Assembly: GCA_035079385.1 (NCBI GenBank)
Contig: JAVHKY010000025.1
Coordinates: forward strand, 19,194,501-19,258,500
Source of the DNA: Aspidiotus rigidus
Lineage: Eukaryota > Arthropoda > Insecta > Hemiptera > Diaspididae
Direction of reading: 5' to 3'
Length of the DNA: 64,000 nucleotides
The position numbers and the translations under genes are program-made. The notes beneath the pieces are model-generated. The model was not told where the DNA came from. It did no database searches and was given only the letters and a program-made list of their open reading frames with translations. Below are positions 35,871 to 47,479 of this stretch, piece by piece (the stretch's first letter is position 1; each line of letters opens with the position of its first letter).

Positions 35871-36369
35871 CTGGTCAATGTTCTTATCTATCAATTGTTT
35901 GACTAGCCGATCTTTTGGTCAGTCAATTGTTTGGCTAGTTGATCATTTGGCCGGCCAATTGAGCGCGTCTCCAGCAAAAGGGCCTAACTTGACTTATGCC
36001 TTTTTTCATATTTTTGCTTTTTTCTACTCTTTATTAATTTCTCCATCACCCTGTAGATTGACATAGCGCTCTCTAACGTAAAGGAGGAGTAATACATCCT
36101 TCAAATTTGTCAAAGAAAAAAGAAGTTGTAAATTAATGAAAAGTCCTATTGTGTTAATTCCCATATTGTTGTAGGCTATCCCAAAAAAGTTTTGTAAACA
36201 ATCACTTATTATTTTTTTTCATTTTTATAGCAAATTTATAAAAAATTTCACGCAAATAAGAGTTGTTGTCCCTTTAGAGAGAGATTTTCATGCAAAAGTA
36301 ACCCCCAAAAAAATCATTTGAAAAAGGGCTCAACTTTGAGACTTTTCAGGCCCATATATATTGTCAATA

Positions 36370-36757
36370 GACCAATTCCCCGGTGACGTCACAGTGTTGA
36401 TAACAGTGAGCGATAGTGAGTCAAAGTACCCGTATTTTTAATCGATATTACAATTATTGGGCCAATCATGATATCAATTTCCATAAGAATACACAGGGAA
36501 CGATTTGATCACATACAATTATTCAAAAACAAGATGTTCCTAATGTATTAGAGATCTCTATCTAGAATCTAGAAGTTCTGTGGAATTCAAATGTGCAGCT
36601 TTCATTGCTAACGTACTTCTTGTTCTTGAATACTAGTGAATGATCTAAACGTTCCCTTTGTATTCTTATGGGATTCTAAAATGGCTGCCCCAAAGCCAGC
36701 AACAGAGAACAAGCATTCAATCAAAATCAAAGATCTTGACGTCACGGGGAATCGGTC
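36370..36757. mobile_element. 388-bp MITE with TGACGTCAC-containing inverted ends, TA duplication
   Basis: The ends are GACCAATTCCCCGGTGACGT... and ...TGACGTCACGGGGAATCGGTC, inverted with one gap and one mismatch. TA flanks both sides (36368-36369 and 36758-36759). Related fragments lie at about 12104-12220 and 14520-14640 (-). There is no transposase frame. Confidence 0.85.
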
Positions 36758-39700
36758 TATAATTTGATACAAGGTTCATGATATGTTTTAATCTCAAATT
36801 TAGAACATATACTCTTTGATTTTATTCATTAACCCATCTCCTAGGAGATATTGTTTTTTGGGTAAAGCGTTGTAAATCTTTGAACGTATTTTTCTCAAAA
36901 CAAGTTTTTTGAAGTTACGTCCTTCTTCCAGAGACGCGTTCACTTGTTTCATTAGTTGATCTATCGGCCGGTCGAACATTTCGTTAATTTATGTTGTCGA
37001 CAGTCAATTGTTTGGCTAGTTGATCTTCTGGCCAGTCTGCTGTTTGAATAATCAGTCATTTGATTGGTCAATTGCTTGCTAGTTAATCTGTTGGCTAGTC
37101 AATCTTGATCATTAAGTTGGTCAATATTCTTAACTGTCAATTGTTTGACTGGCCAATCTTTTGGTGAGTCAATTGTTTGGCTATGTGATCATGTGGCCGG
37201 TCAATTGTTTAGTTAGTTTATGTGTTGACCGGTTGATCATTTGGCTAATTTATGTTTTTGATAGTCAATTGTTTGGCTAGTTGATTATTTGGCCAATTCA
37301 TGTTTTGTATCGTCAATCATTTGGCTAGTTGATATGTTGGCCACTTGATTGTTTGGTTAGTCAATCTGTTGGCTGTTGATCATTTTGCTAATTTATATTT
37401 TAGACCATCAATCATTTGGCTACTTGATTTTCTGACCATTCTATTGTTTGACTAGTCAATCATTTGGTCGGTAAATTGTTTGCTATGTAGTTAATCTGTT
37501 GGCTAGTCAATCTTGATCATTATGCTGGTCAATGTTCTTAACCATCAATTGTTGGACTAGCCGATCTTTTACTCGAACAATCGTTTTTTTAGTTGATAAT
37601 TTGGCCGGTCAATTGTTTACCTAGTTGATCTGTTGGCTAGTTGATCTAGTCAGTCTACTGTTTGACTAGTCAGTCATTTGGTCGGTCAATTGTTTGGAAG
37701 TTAATCTGTTGGCCAGTCAGTGTTGATCATTAAGCTGATCAATGTTCTTAACCATCAATTGTTTGACTGACCAATCTTCTGGCCAGTCGATTGTTTGGCT
37801 AGTTGATCATTTGGCTGGTCAATTTCTTAGCTAGTTGGTCTGTTGGCCGGTCAATCATTTAGCTAATTTATGACATTCTGACCGGTCTACTATTTGACCA
37901 ATCAATGATTTGGTTGGTCAAATGTTTGCTAGTCAATCTGTTGGCCAGTCAATCTTGACCATTAAGCTAGTCAATGTTCTTAACCATCAATTGTTTGTTT
38001 AGTTGATAATTTGGCCGGTCAATTGTTTTGTTAGTTGATCTGTTGGCTAGTTGATCATTTGGCTAATTTATATTTTCAACCATTGATTGTTTGGCTAGTT
38101 GATCTTCTGGTCAGTCTACTGTTTGACTAGTCAGTCATTTGGTCGGTCAATTGTTTGGTAGTGAATCTGTTGGCCAGTCAGTGTTGATCATTAAGCTGAT
38201 CAATGTTCTTAATCATCAATTGTTTGGCTAGTTGATTATTTGGCCTGTCTCCTGTTTGATTAGTCAGTCATTTGGTTAGTCAATTGTTTGGTAGTTAATC
38301 TGTTGGCCAGTCAGTGTTGATCATTAAGCTGATCAATGTTCTTAACCATCAATTGTTTGGCTAGTTGATCATTTGGCAGATCAATTTTTTAGCCAATTGG
38401 TCTGTTGGCCGGTTGATCATTTGGCTAATTTATGACATTCTGAACGGTCTACTATTTGACTAGTCAATCATTTGGTTGGTCACATGTTTGCTAGTTGATC
38501 TGTTGACCAGTCAATCTTAATCATTAAGCTAGTCAATGTTATTAACCATCAATTGTTTGACTTTGTTTGGCTAGTTGATATTCTGACCGGTCTATTGTTT
38601 GACTTGTCAATCATGCAGTCGATCAATTGTTTGCTAGTTAATCTGTTGGCCAATCAATCTTGATCATTAAGCTGGTCAATGTTCTTAACCATCAATTGTT
38701 GGACTAGTCGATCTTTTACTCAGTCAATTGTTTGTTTAGTTTATAATTTGGCCGGTCAATTGTTGATCTGTTGGCTAGTTGACCATTTGACTAATTTATG
38801 TTTTCAACCTTCATTTGTTTGGCTAGTTGACCTTCTGGCCTGTCTACTGTTTGACTAGTCTGTCATTTGGTTGGTCAATTGTTTGGTAGTTAATCTGTTG
38901 GCCAGTCAGTGTTGATCATTAAGCTGATCAATGTTCTTAACCATCAATTGTTTGGCTAGTTGATCATTTGGCAGATCAATTTTTTAGCTAATTGGTCTGT
39001 TGGCTGGTTGATCATTTGGCTAATTTATGACATTCTGACCGGTCTACTATTTGACTAGTCAATCATTTGGTTGATCACATGTTTGCTAGTTGATCTGTTG
39101 GCCAGTCAATCTTAATCATTAAGCTAGTCAATGTTATAAACCATCAATCTTTCGACTTTGTTTGGTTAGTTAATCTGTTGGTTGGTCGACCATTTGTCTA
39201 ATCTGTATTTTGGACCATCAATCAATTGGCTAGTTGATATTCTGGCCGGTCTATTGTTTGACTTGTCAATCATGCGGTCGATCAATTGTTTGCTAGTTAA
39301 TCTGTTGGCCAGTCAATCTTGATCATTAAGCTAGTCAATGTTCTTAACCATCAATTGTTGGACTAGCCGATCTTTTACTCAGTCAATTGTTTGTTTTGTT
39401 GATAATTTGGCCGGTCAATTGTTTAGCTAGTTGATCTGTTGGCTGGTATTTGTGTTTTGGACCATCAATCAATTGGCTAGTTGATATTCTGGCCGGTCTA
39501 TTGTTTGACTTGTCAATCATGCTGTCGATCAATTGTTTGCTAGTTAATCTGTTGGCCAGTCAATCTTGATTATGAAGTTAGTCTATGTTGTGAACTGCCA
39601 ATTTTTGTTGACTAGCCAATCTTTTGGTCATTCGATTGTGCGGCTAGCTGATCATTTAGCCGGTCAATTCTGTAGCTAGTCGAGCTGTTGGCCGGTTGAT

Positions 39701-40434
39701 TGTTTTCCGAGTGAAAATTCTGCATCCGTCAATCATTTGTTGCAATGCATGGCCGCCCTGGCCGCGGCTGGAATCGTTGAAGCGCTTCCTTAGAAATTAC
39801 TTCCCTCTACTTTGTTCGTGTTGGCATCTCGATGGGTGGAATTTTTTCAAGTTCTCTCTCCTCCTCTCATGTGTATATTCATATGGCTTAAAGATCAACA
39901 TTTTTCTCAAGTTCCCGTTTGGATCACATTAGATGTGTTTCTTGATTGCAAAAATTTTAACTTTTTTAATTATTTCTTTTTCTGCGAATTTATTACTTAC
40001 AATTCGTTCTATCATCTCGCTCGATCACCAAATATTTAAAAAATTTTGTCGCCATGTGCGTGCTTCACGGAATTCTCCGCTTGAAATGTTTCTCTTTGCA
40101 AAATCATATTGTGAGAATGAAATTCGCTCTGTCCCTCGAAGAAACAAAAAATATTCTAGTATGCATTCATTCTCATCTAAATGATGTCGTACTTCATGAT
40201 TCCTTCCAACTGAACTGAAAAGGAAGACTTCTAATAGAAAATTATAGATTTTGGGATTAATTTTCTTTATTGTCAGCTCACGTTTCTCGTTTTGTATTCC
40301 TACTTTCCAGTCAGTATTGAGGGCTGCAGAAAAATAACGAACACATGCTGCAACAAGCCAGCATTAAAAAACACATAGTTTTTTTTTTTTTGGGCACCTA
40401 TTTTTAAATAAAATTTTTTGTTTATTCTTTGCAG
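39701..40434. other. Intron sequence upstream of exon D
   Basis: Two dispersed motifs, TTTTTTCAAGTTCTCTCTCC (39838-39860) and TTTTTCTCAAGTTCCCG (about 39900), lie near the array edge. The rest looks single-copy. Overlapping + frames have no recognisable content. Confidence 0.45.
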
Positions 40435-40540
40435 TTCTTCTTTGTATTAAGAAAGAAGACCAGACATATATCCACATTACACGTTATCCACCATGGAGTC
40501 ATGCCAATGAGTGTCTGGTTTGGAGTTAGATTCACCCCAG
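40435..40540 (+). CDS. ELOVL: ELOVL exon D carrying the HxxHH histidine box
   Basis: The acceptor is TTTATTCTTTGCAG ending at 40434 and the donor is GTAAGA from 40541. The exon has 35 codons plus one base (phase 0 in, phase 1 out). It encodes FFFVLRKKTRHIS, TLHVIHHGVMP, then MSVWFGVRFTP with the first base of a Gly codon. HVIHH is the HxxHH box that defines the elongase family and supplies catalytic or active-site histidines. FFVLRKK and VWFGVRFTPGG are also family-conserved. All box residues are intact, so the enzyme should be catalytically competent. Confidence 0.96.
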
Positions 40541-41330
40541 GTAAGAGATCTTTTCGATGCTCTATTTAAGTTTACAATACGTCTTATTTGCGAAAGAGGA
40601 GTATACGTTATTTTCGTCGTCGCTGCGAATACAGGGCCAGAATAGAATAACATTGATCAGCGGCTCATTTCCTGTTTTTTTGTACAAATGCACGTACGTT
40701 TTACGAAAAGAAAATAAATAACAACTGAAAAAAAAAAAAAAAAAAAAAAAACTAACCAGAGTACTTACTTTTTTTCCGATTTTCGTTTGTTATTCCGCGC
40801 GCCAAACATCACCGGTCTTCCTTGATAAAACTAGAAAGGTACTGTACTCACGTTCTCTGGTAATCCACATTCTGGAAGTAGTTACTAAGGTAATTCTTTG
40901 AAAATTGTGCTGACATGAGCGAAACTGTTGGCGTTAGTTTCTTATTTCGTTAATCAGCAACGCCTGTTCTTGAATGTTAAAAACTTGAAATTTATTCTCG
41001 ATTTGCATCGTACTGGCAGCATCGTTTAGAACCGTTGTTGCGTTCTCTATTCGTTATAGAGAACGTGATTTTCGAGAGTTGGTGATAAATTTGCGGAACG
41101 AAGAAAATTGTTCATTGGGCTTTCCATGATAGGAAATGGTCGAGATCAGTAGGGGACACGATGCAAAATGCATAATGTTTCATCGTTTTTGTGAGCGGAA
41201 TAAAATATGTATAGCGGTTTTCCATGAAGAAGAATGGGCAAATGAATCACACGTCCAGTACCTGTCCAAGAACCTTAAAAATATTCATACGGAACTCGCT
41301 TGCGCGATGGACCAGAGTCGACTTAATTGA
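40541..41330. other. Intron sequence downstream of exon D
   Basis: Single-copy-looking, with a long A run at about 40730-40750. I see no gene. Confidence 0.45.
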
Positions 41331-44300
41331 GTCTATAACTTTCGCCCACTATCAACCGCAAATCGACACTAGTGACTAGAAGTCGACTCAAAACGGACCG
41401 CTTCCTAACCCTATCGAACCGTCGTCGGCGTTGAAATTGATGTCGACTACAGTCAAGAGTTGCAATCGAAGTCGAAGGTTATGGAGTGGAGATCAAAGAG
41501 AGTCGTCACGTGGTATCATATTTTTGATCGACGTCGACATGGCGTCGATCCGACCATTGCTGCACTGGTCGAGCATAATTGGGATTCTCAGCAGTCCACT
41601 TTGTCGTATATTGTCCGGGAGTAGCGAAGTCACCAGACGCACTGAACGCTCAGAAGGAGGGGGCGAGGTGACTGTTCGTCAATTCCAGATCAACGTCGAT
41701 TTGAGGTCGACTTAAAGTTGACCAGCATACATGTCCGGAAAACTACAAATCGACTCCGAGCAGTTGATTTCAAGTCGATGGAAAAATTTTAAGAAAATTA
41801 CTCGAAATCGAACCTACATTGAAGTTGATGGTCCTTTTCAAGCCCACTCAAGTTCTTCATTAGAGAGCTAGAAATCGACTTGAAATCTACCCGACAAAGC
41901 AATCGATGTCAGGTCGATGGAAAAATTTCAAGGAGTTGATTCGAAATCGCCCGTAGATTGACGTTGCTTTGAGGCTGATTCGAAGTTGATTTCGGATTCA
42001 CGTTAATTTCAGATCGACTCAAAATCGATTTAAGATCTATTTGAAGTCGACCAGCGTAAAGCCAGAGACCCACAAATTGACTGGAAATCAACCCAAGCCA
42101 GTAGTCGTTTTCTGGTCGATAGAAAAACTAGGAGAAATTGACACTAAGTCGACTTTGACTGGAGGCCAACTTAAAATGGATTCCCGATACATAATTGACT
42201 TCAGGTCGACTCAAAATCGGCTTTAGATTGACGTTGTTTTAAGGCCACTTCAGAATCGGTAGATTCCGGATCCACATTAACTTCAGATCGACTCAAAATC
42301 GCCTCTAGATCAAAATCGATTTGAGATTTATTCGAAGTCGACCAGCATAAAACCAGAGACCTACAAATTGACTGGAAATCGACACAAGCGAGTAGTCGAT
42401 TTCTGGTCGATAGAAAAATTTGGAGAAATTGACTCAAAAGTCGACTCTAGATCGAACTTGATTTGAGGTCAACTTGAAATTGATTCCAGATACACGTCGA
42501 CCTCAGGTCGACTCAAAATCGGTATCACATTGACGTTGCTTGGAGGCCGATTCGCAATTCATAGATTCCGGATCCGAGTTAACTTCAGATCGACTAAAAA
42601 TTGGCTCTAGGTCAAAATCGATTCAAGATCTATTCGAAGTCGATCAGCGTAAAACCAGAGACCTACAAATTGACTGGAAATCGACTCCAGCGTGTTGTCG
42701 ATTTCTGGTCGATAGGAAAACTAGGAGAAATCGACACCAAGTCGACTTTGATTTGAGGCCAACTCGAAATTGATTCCAGATAGACGTTGACTTCAGGTCG
42801 ACTCAAACTCGGCTACAGATTGACGTTACATTGAGGCCGACTTGGAATCGGTAAACTCTGGATCACGTTAACTTCAGATCTACCGAAAATCGCCTCTAGA
42901 TCAAAATAAATTCAAGATCTATTCGAAGTCGATCAACGTAAAACCAGAGACCTATAAATTGACTGGAAATCGACCCAAGCGAGTAGTCGATATTTGGTCG
43001 ATAGAAAAACTTGGAAACATCGACACTATGTTGATTTTGATTTGAGGCCTATTCATAATGGATTCCAGATATACGTTGACTTCAGGTCGACTCAAAATCG
43101 GCTTCAGATTAACGTTGCTTTGAAGCCGATTTGAAGGTGATTCCAGATTCACGTTAATTACAGATCGACTCAAAAATTCATTTGAGATCTTTTCAAAGTC
43201 GACCAGCGTAAAAACAAAGACCTACAAATTGACTATTGACTCAAGCGAGCAGTAAATTTCTGGTCGATAGAAAAACTTGGAGACATCGACAGTAAGTCGA
43301 CTTTGATTCGAGGCCAACTCGAAATTGATTCCACATACTCATTGACATCAGGTCGACTCAAAATCGGCTTCAGATTGACGTTGCTTTGAGGCCGACTAGG
43401 AATTGGTAGATTTCGGATCCACATTAACTTCAGGTTGACTCAAAATCGGCTCTAGATCAAAATCGATTTGAGATCTATTCAAAGTCGACCAACATAAAAC
43501 CAGAGATTTACAAATTGACTGGAAATCGACCCAAGCGAGTAGTCGATTTCTGTTCGATAAAAAAACTTGGAGATAGGTATCGACTCAAAAGTCGACTCTA
43601 GATCGACTTTGATTTGAGGCCAATTCGAAATTGATTCCAGATACACGTTGACTCCAGGTCGACTGAAAATCGGCTTCAGATTGACGTTGTTTTGAGGCCG
43701 ACTCGGGATTGATAGATTACGGATTCACATTAATTTCAAATCGACTCAAAATCGGCTCTAGTTCAAAATTGATTTAGGGTTTATTCGAAGTCAAACCTAC
43801 AAATTGACTGAAAATCGACTTAAGGGAGTAGTCGATTTTTGGTCGATGGAAAAACTTGGAGAAATCGACACTAAGTCGACGTTGCTTTGAAGCCGACTCG
43901 GAATTGGTAGATTCCGGATCCAAGTTGACTTTAGATCGACTCAAATTCGGCTTCAGATCAAAATCGATTTGAGATCTATTCAAAGTCGACCAGCATAAAA
44001 CCAGAGACCTACAAATTGACTGGAAATCGACCCAAGCGAGTAGTCGATTTCTGGTCGATAAAAAAACTTGGAGATATCGACTCAAAAGTCGACACTAGAT
44101 TGACTTTGATTTGAGGCCAACTCGAAATTGATTCCAGATACACGTTGACTCCGGGTCGACTCAAAATCGGCTTCAGATTGACTTCGCTTTGAGGCCGACT
44201 CGGAATTGATAGATTTCGGATCCAAGTCAACCTCGAATCGATTCAAAATCGGCTCTGGATCAAAATTGTTTTGAGATCTATTTGAAATCGACCAGCGTAA

Positions 44301-44470
44301 AACCAGAGATTTACGGAAATCGACCCAGCGAGTTGTCGACGTTACTTCAACAGAAAAACTTGAAGAAATCGACTTAAAAGTCGACTCTAGATCGACTTTA
44401 ATTTGAGACCAACTCGAAATTGATTCCAGAACCACTCAGGTCGATTCAAAATCGACCGGAGTTGATTTCA
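41330..44470. repeat. GTCGA satellite block 2 with about 290-bp higher-order unit
   Basis: A unit containing ACCAGAGACCTACAAATTGA, CTGGAAATCGACCCAAGCG, AGTAGTCGATTTCTGGTCGA and TAGAAAAACTTGGAGAAAT recurs at about 42062, 42352, 42655, 42949, 43221, 43500, 43790, 44001 and 44303. That is a usual spacing of roughly 270-300 bases, with one shorter interval. Each contains shorter degenerate GACTCAAAATCGGC steps. The family also occurs at 27790-31300. The several 60-117-codon frames on both strands are repeat translations. Confidence 0.85.
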
Positions 44471-44639
44471 CATCTACCAAAAGTCGGACGCATTCTGGAT
44501 AAAGGAGGTTCTCTGATAAGGCGATGAGAGCTTTAAACTTTCTTAGAATTTGATAAATTTGACATTACACACCAATGGCTTTTGAAAATATCGTCAAATT
44601 TGTACTAAAAGTTTCTGCGGATTCATTATTTAGCAATGT

Positions 44640-45640
44640 TGATTGCCGTGGGGTGGCGTTAGCTGCTGCGTTTTTTATTAGATTGATGAAAGAAGGTCTA
44701 GAGGAGACTTAAGCTTTGTCCTCAGAACAACTTCTCAGGACACAGCCTCCCTGAACAAATTCCAGTCAGTATTCTCGTTGGTGATGTGCAAATTCTTGTT
44801 CTTCTTCAATATTGTGGCGCTGTGTGTTAGGAGTACTGGTGAGTGGTTTGAGGATAAATCGATGATATTTTGGGCTGTAGCATAATTGCATGAAGAAATC
44901 TAGCAAATTGAGGATTTTGTTTGGATTGCTGGGCCAATTTGTGCGTTCTTCACTCGATATGAATGATTAGTTGGCCTTAGTAGATTGCGTCCAGGTAGGA
45001 GTCGTTGGCTTTCTGTAGATTTTGTTTTATATTCTGTTTTTCAGAGTGAGTGTTCGGTCCTGTTATTGATGGTCTAATTGTCTTTTTCCATAGGAAATTT
45101 TATGCTCTTATCTACAGCATTCGTTTCCAGAAGGAATTGGTCCACCTGTCTACTAGTGCCCGACCACACAATTAAGGTATTATCTACTTATCTAACCGAG
45201 TATTTGATCGAGTTTCTGAACTTGCTGGCTTTCAAATCTTGTTTTCCATGTCATTCAGGAATATCTCCGCCAGTATCGGCGACAGTACACAGTGGTGATC
45301 CCATCGCTGATCCTTCTTTCTGGCCGTAGAACCTATTATTGAATCGGCAGTAGTTCTGGTTTACTATCTCGTACTTCAGCCCGTCATGGTTCCCAGTAGG
45401 ATGAGAAGTTTCTCCTTTGGCGTGGTGCCAAACATGTTTTTTACATCCAAGGATACCAATTTATCGTTCCACTTGATTACCGCCTTGTCCCACTCCTTTA
45501 TCAGTTCCTTGGTGTTTCTGGTGCTTCGTTTAGGTATCTTCGCTATCTTGTAACATGGTGTTTAAATGCTGTTAACTAGTGGTCTCTTTAGACGATTCGC
45601 TTTATAGAGTTTCAGGCCCTTGAATTTTGGTGTTACCGGG
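44640..45640 (-). pseudogene. Dead Penelope-like element reverse transcriptase
   Basis: The - strand, read 3' to 5' of the window with frameshifts, gives in order PKFKGLKLYKANRLKRPLV, AKIPKRSTRNTKELIKEW, LVSLDVKNMFGTTP (family LVSxDVxSLFTNVP), NQNYCRFNNRFYGQKEG, SAMGSPL, LSPILAEIFLNDMENK and VDNTLIVWSGTSRQVDQF. This is the order of the RT core of Penelope-like elements. It is clearly inactive. There is a 7-base insertion inside the MGSPLSP motif, several stops, and the catalytic YVDD reads stop-V-D-N, so Tyr is a stop codon and the second catalytic Asp is Asn. No GIY-YIG endonuclease is recognised downstream. Confidence 0.82.
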
Positions 45641-45935
45641 TTCATCTCAAGCGGCACGTTGTTCTCTTCCAACATAGTTTTTAGCCTGTTCTGGTATTTC
45701 AGTCTTCAGCTCTTGGTATCCATGTATGATACCACTTTTTGTGTGTATTCGTTCCTCCAAAGTCGATTCAACTCTAGATCTCTCATATCGTTTCTGCTAA
45801 ATAATCGAAAACGAGTGAGAAAGCGCAGAAAAAACGCACGATCTTTGTTTGTTTAGTTTTGAGCGTGAAAATACTGTAAGGTGAATAGACCGAAAATAAA
45901 TCATCGACCCGAGTGAATATTAAATTTTTACCTTT

Positions 45936-46328
45936 TTAATTTAAGCGACTAATGAGAGATGGTCGCGCTAACGTCATAGCATCCGCGCGTAAAATCCTGC
46001 AAGCAATTTTATGTGTCATTAACCGAGGTTGATTTTCGGAAAAATAGCCTAATTTTAACGCATCAATTTTATTCCTATTTATTATTTTTCGTAGTTCGGA
46101 GCATTTATAAATAATAATCGATGTAATGAGGCATACCTGAATTAAGTAAATAAACTTGCGCCTATTTGTCAAAGTATTATGTATTATCTTGACCCAGGTA
46201 TCTAGCCTTCGAGAACATAACAACTTTGGGACGATGTACTTAAATGTGTGGTCTGAAAGCGTGAGTTTCTTGATCTGAGGAAGCGGGTGAAAAAACTTCG
46301 AATATTTCGTGCCAAAAAATGCGGACAT
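45936..46328 (-). CDS. Unassigned 130-codon open frame
   Basis: A stop-free ATG frame lies on the - strand just upstream (in its own direction) of the Penelope-like RT remnant. It includes KYSKFFHPLPQIKKLTLSDH and a hydrophobic stretch, LIQVCLITSIIIY. I recognise no domain. It could be a relic of the 5' part of the neighbouring retroelement, or chance. It lies antisense in the D-E intron of the elongase gene, and nothing shows that it is expressed. Confidence 0.15.
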   Translation of the reverse strand: MSAFFGTKYSKFFHPLPQIKKLTLSDHTFKYIVPKLLCSRRLDTWVKIIHNTLTNRRKFIYLIQVCLITSIIIYKCSELRKIINRNKIDALKLGYFSENQPRLMTHKIACRILRADAMTLARPSLISRLN

Positions 46329-46339
46329 TTAACTATAGT

Positions 46340-47263
46340 AGATACGCTAGTTTTCATTTTCTGTGGCAGGTGTGGTATCGCTAATGCGAAGAAGCTCTTA
46401 ATGCTCGTAACATTTGTCGGGTGCGAATCGTACTCGCAATAAAAACCTGTAATTGTGTAACGTATTCGTATTTAATACTTTGGAAATGTTATCAATTTAC
46501 CGACAGTTATGATCGAGAGCTGAAAATTACAGCCTGCTCCTTCTGATGTTGGGTCGAAATCGCGTGATAGTGCACACGGAATTAAGCACGTGTGTGACTT
46601 ATGCGAGAGTGACTGGTACATCTATTCATAGAAAACAAACGTGTTCCTCGCTTGACGTGCCCGGACTGGTTACTGTCAAAAATACCTGCTCACGTAGAGG
46701 AGTATTCGCAAATCGTACCTCCAACTTCGATATTTGATACCTCTATTCTTCTTTTTCCACTCACAAATCGAGTTTAATGAAAATGATGACGATTTCTTCA
46801 AAAAGATAGCGAGAGGGATGATTTGACCTTTGATAAAGAAAGAAAAAAAAAAATCTCGCCCAGTTCGATCAGATTGCGCGATATCGTTACTAGATGCAAC
46901 ATTGCATTGTCGAGGTCAACAACCGAGGAAGTATACTGTATACCAATCTAATGAACGAAGTTTTTTTTTTTTTTTTTTGTGACAAGTTTGGAATTCAAAT
47001 GAAACGACAGCATACCGAAGTGGTGTTTATGAAATGAACGCGAATTTTCGCTAAGCTTGCGGATTTAATCAGCGTTCAAATGCGCGAGCGGCGACGAGGC
47101 TGGAATATTCTGGAAGCGCAAACAAAACTCATTATACCTATATACCTTCTATACCATAGAGCCAATGATTACCGATTGTCTTGTTTTTTTCTTTGTTGTT
47201 GTTTTTTTTTTCTTTTTTTCGCGAAAGATATAATACATAGTTTATTTGTTGTCTGTTTTACAG
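46340..47263. other. Intron sequence upstream of exon E
   Basis: Single-copy-looking, with T runs at about 46961-46978 and a T-rich tract before the exon E acceptor. No gene is seen. Confidence 0.45.
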
Positions 47264-47400
47264 GTGGCCATAGTACTTTCTTCGGTTTACTAAATACATT
47301 CGTCCATATAATCATGTACACGTACTATTTATTGGCCGCTCTGGGACCAGAAATCCAGAAATATTTGTGGTGGAAGAAATACTTGACCAGTCTACAGATG
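47264..47400 (+). CDS. ELOVL: ELOVL exon E
   Basis: The acceptor is GTTTTACAG ending at 47263 and the donor is GTAATT from 47401. The exon enters in phase 1 (GT completes a Gly codon with the last G of exon D) and holds 45 full codons. It encodes [20 protein letters not shown], then [20 protein letters not shown] and TSLQM. NTxVHxxMYxYY carries a second conserved His of the active site. [14 protein letters not shown] is a diagnostic elongase motif. An open frame runs into the exon from the intron side, but the acceptor and the homology set the true boundary. Confidence 0.95.
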
Positions 47401-47479
47401 GTAATTATTATCACGTTTATTTTCGAAAGACAATGTATCCTGGTTCTGTAAAGTTTTCAAATCATTTGCAAATTCAATT

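Larger units (their letters stand above)
34490..39700. repeat. TTGGCTAGTTGATC degenerate tandem array
   Basis: From about 35110 to 39700 the + strand is built from roughly 25-bp units such as TTGGCTAGTTGATCATTTGG and CCGGTCAATTGTTTG. They are organised into longer units ending with TTGATCATTAAGCTGGTCAA, TGTTCTTAACCATCAATTG (starts near 35697, 37105, 37512, 37726, 37967, 38187, 38318, 38520, 38664, 38907, 39116 and 39318). A short block at 34490-34670 carries the complement (GACTAGCCAAAAGGTCG). Non-repeat sequence at about 35965-36955 (holding a MITE) and a hairpin insert at 35721-35870 interrupt it. Confidence 0.88.

Noticed and set aside
35716..36066. 116-codon + frame
   Set aside because: It runs through the 51-bp hairpin and the tandem array; its sequence is symmetric repeat translation.
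41909..44435. Many 60-117-codon frames on both strands
   Set aside because: They are translations of the GTCGA satellite (repeated STSNRxQIDxxLKS-like text), not genes.
46410..46445. tRNA-like B-box (GGTGCGAATCGTACTC)
   Set aside because: No matching A-box or cloverleaf around it; no tRNA is called anywhere in the window.
47080..47263. Apparent coding extension upstream of exon E with its own ATG
   Set aside because: Homology begins exactly at the acceptor (47264), and the upstream translation includes a poly-T-encoded Phe/Cys run.
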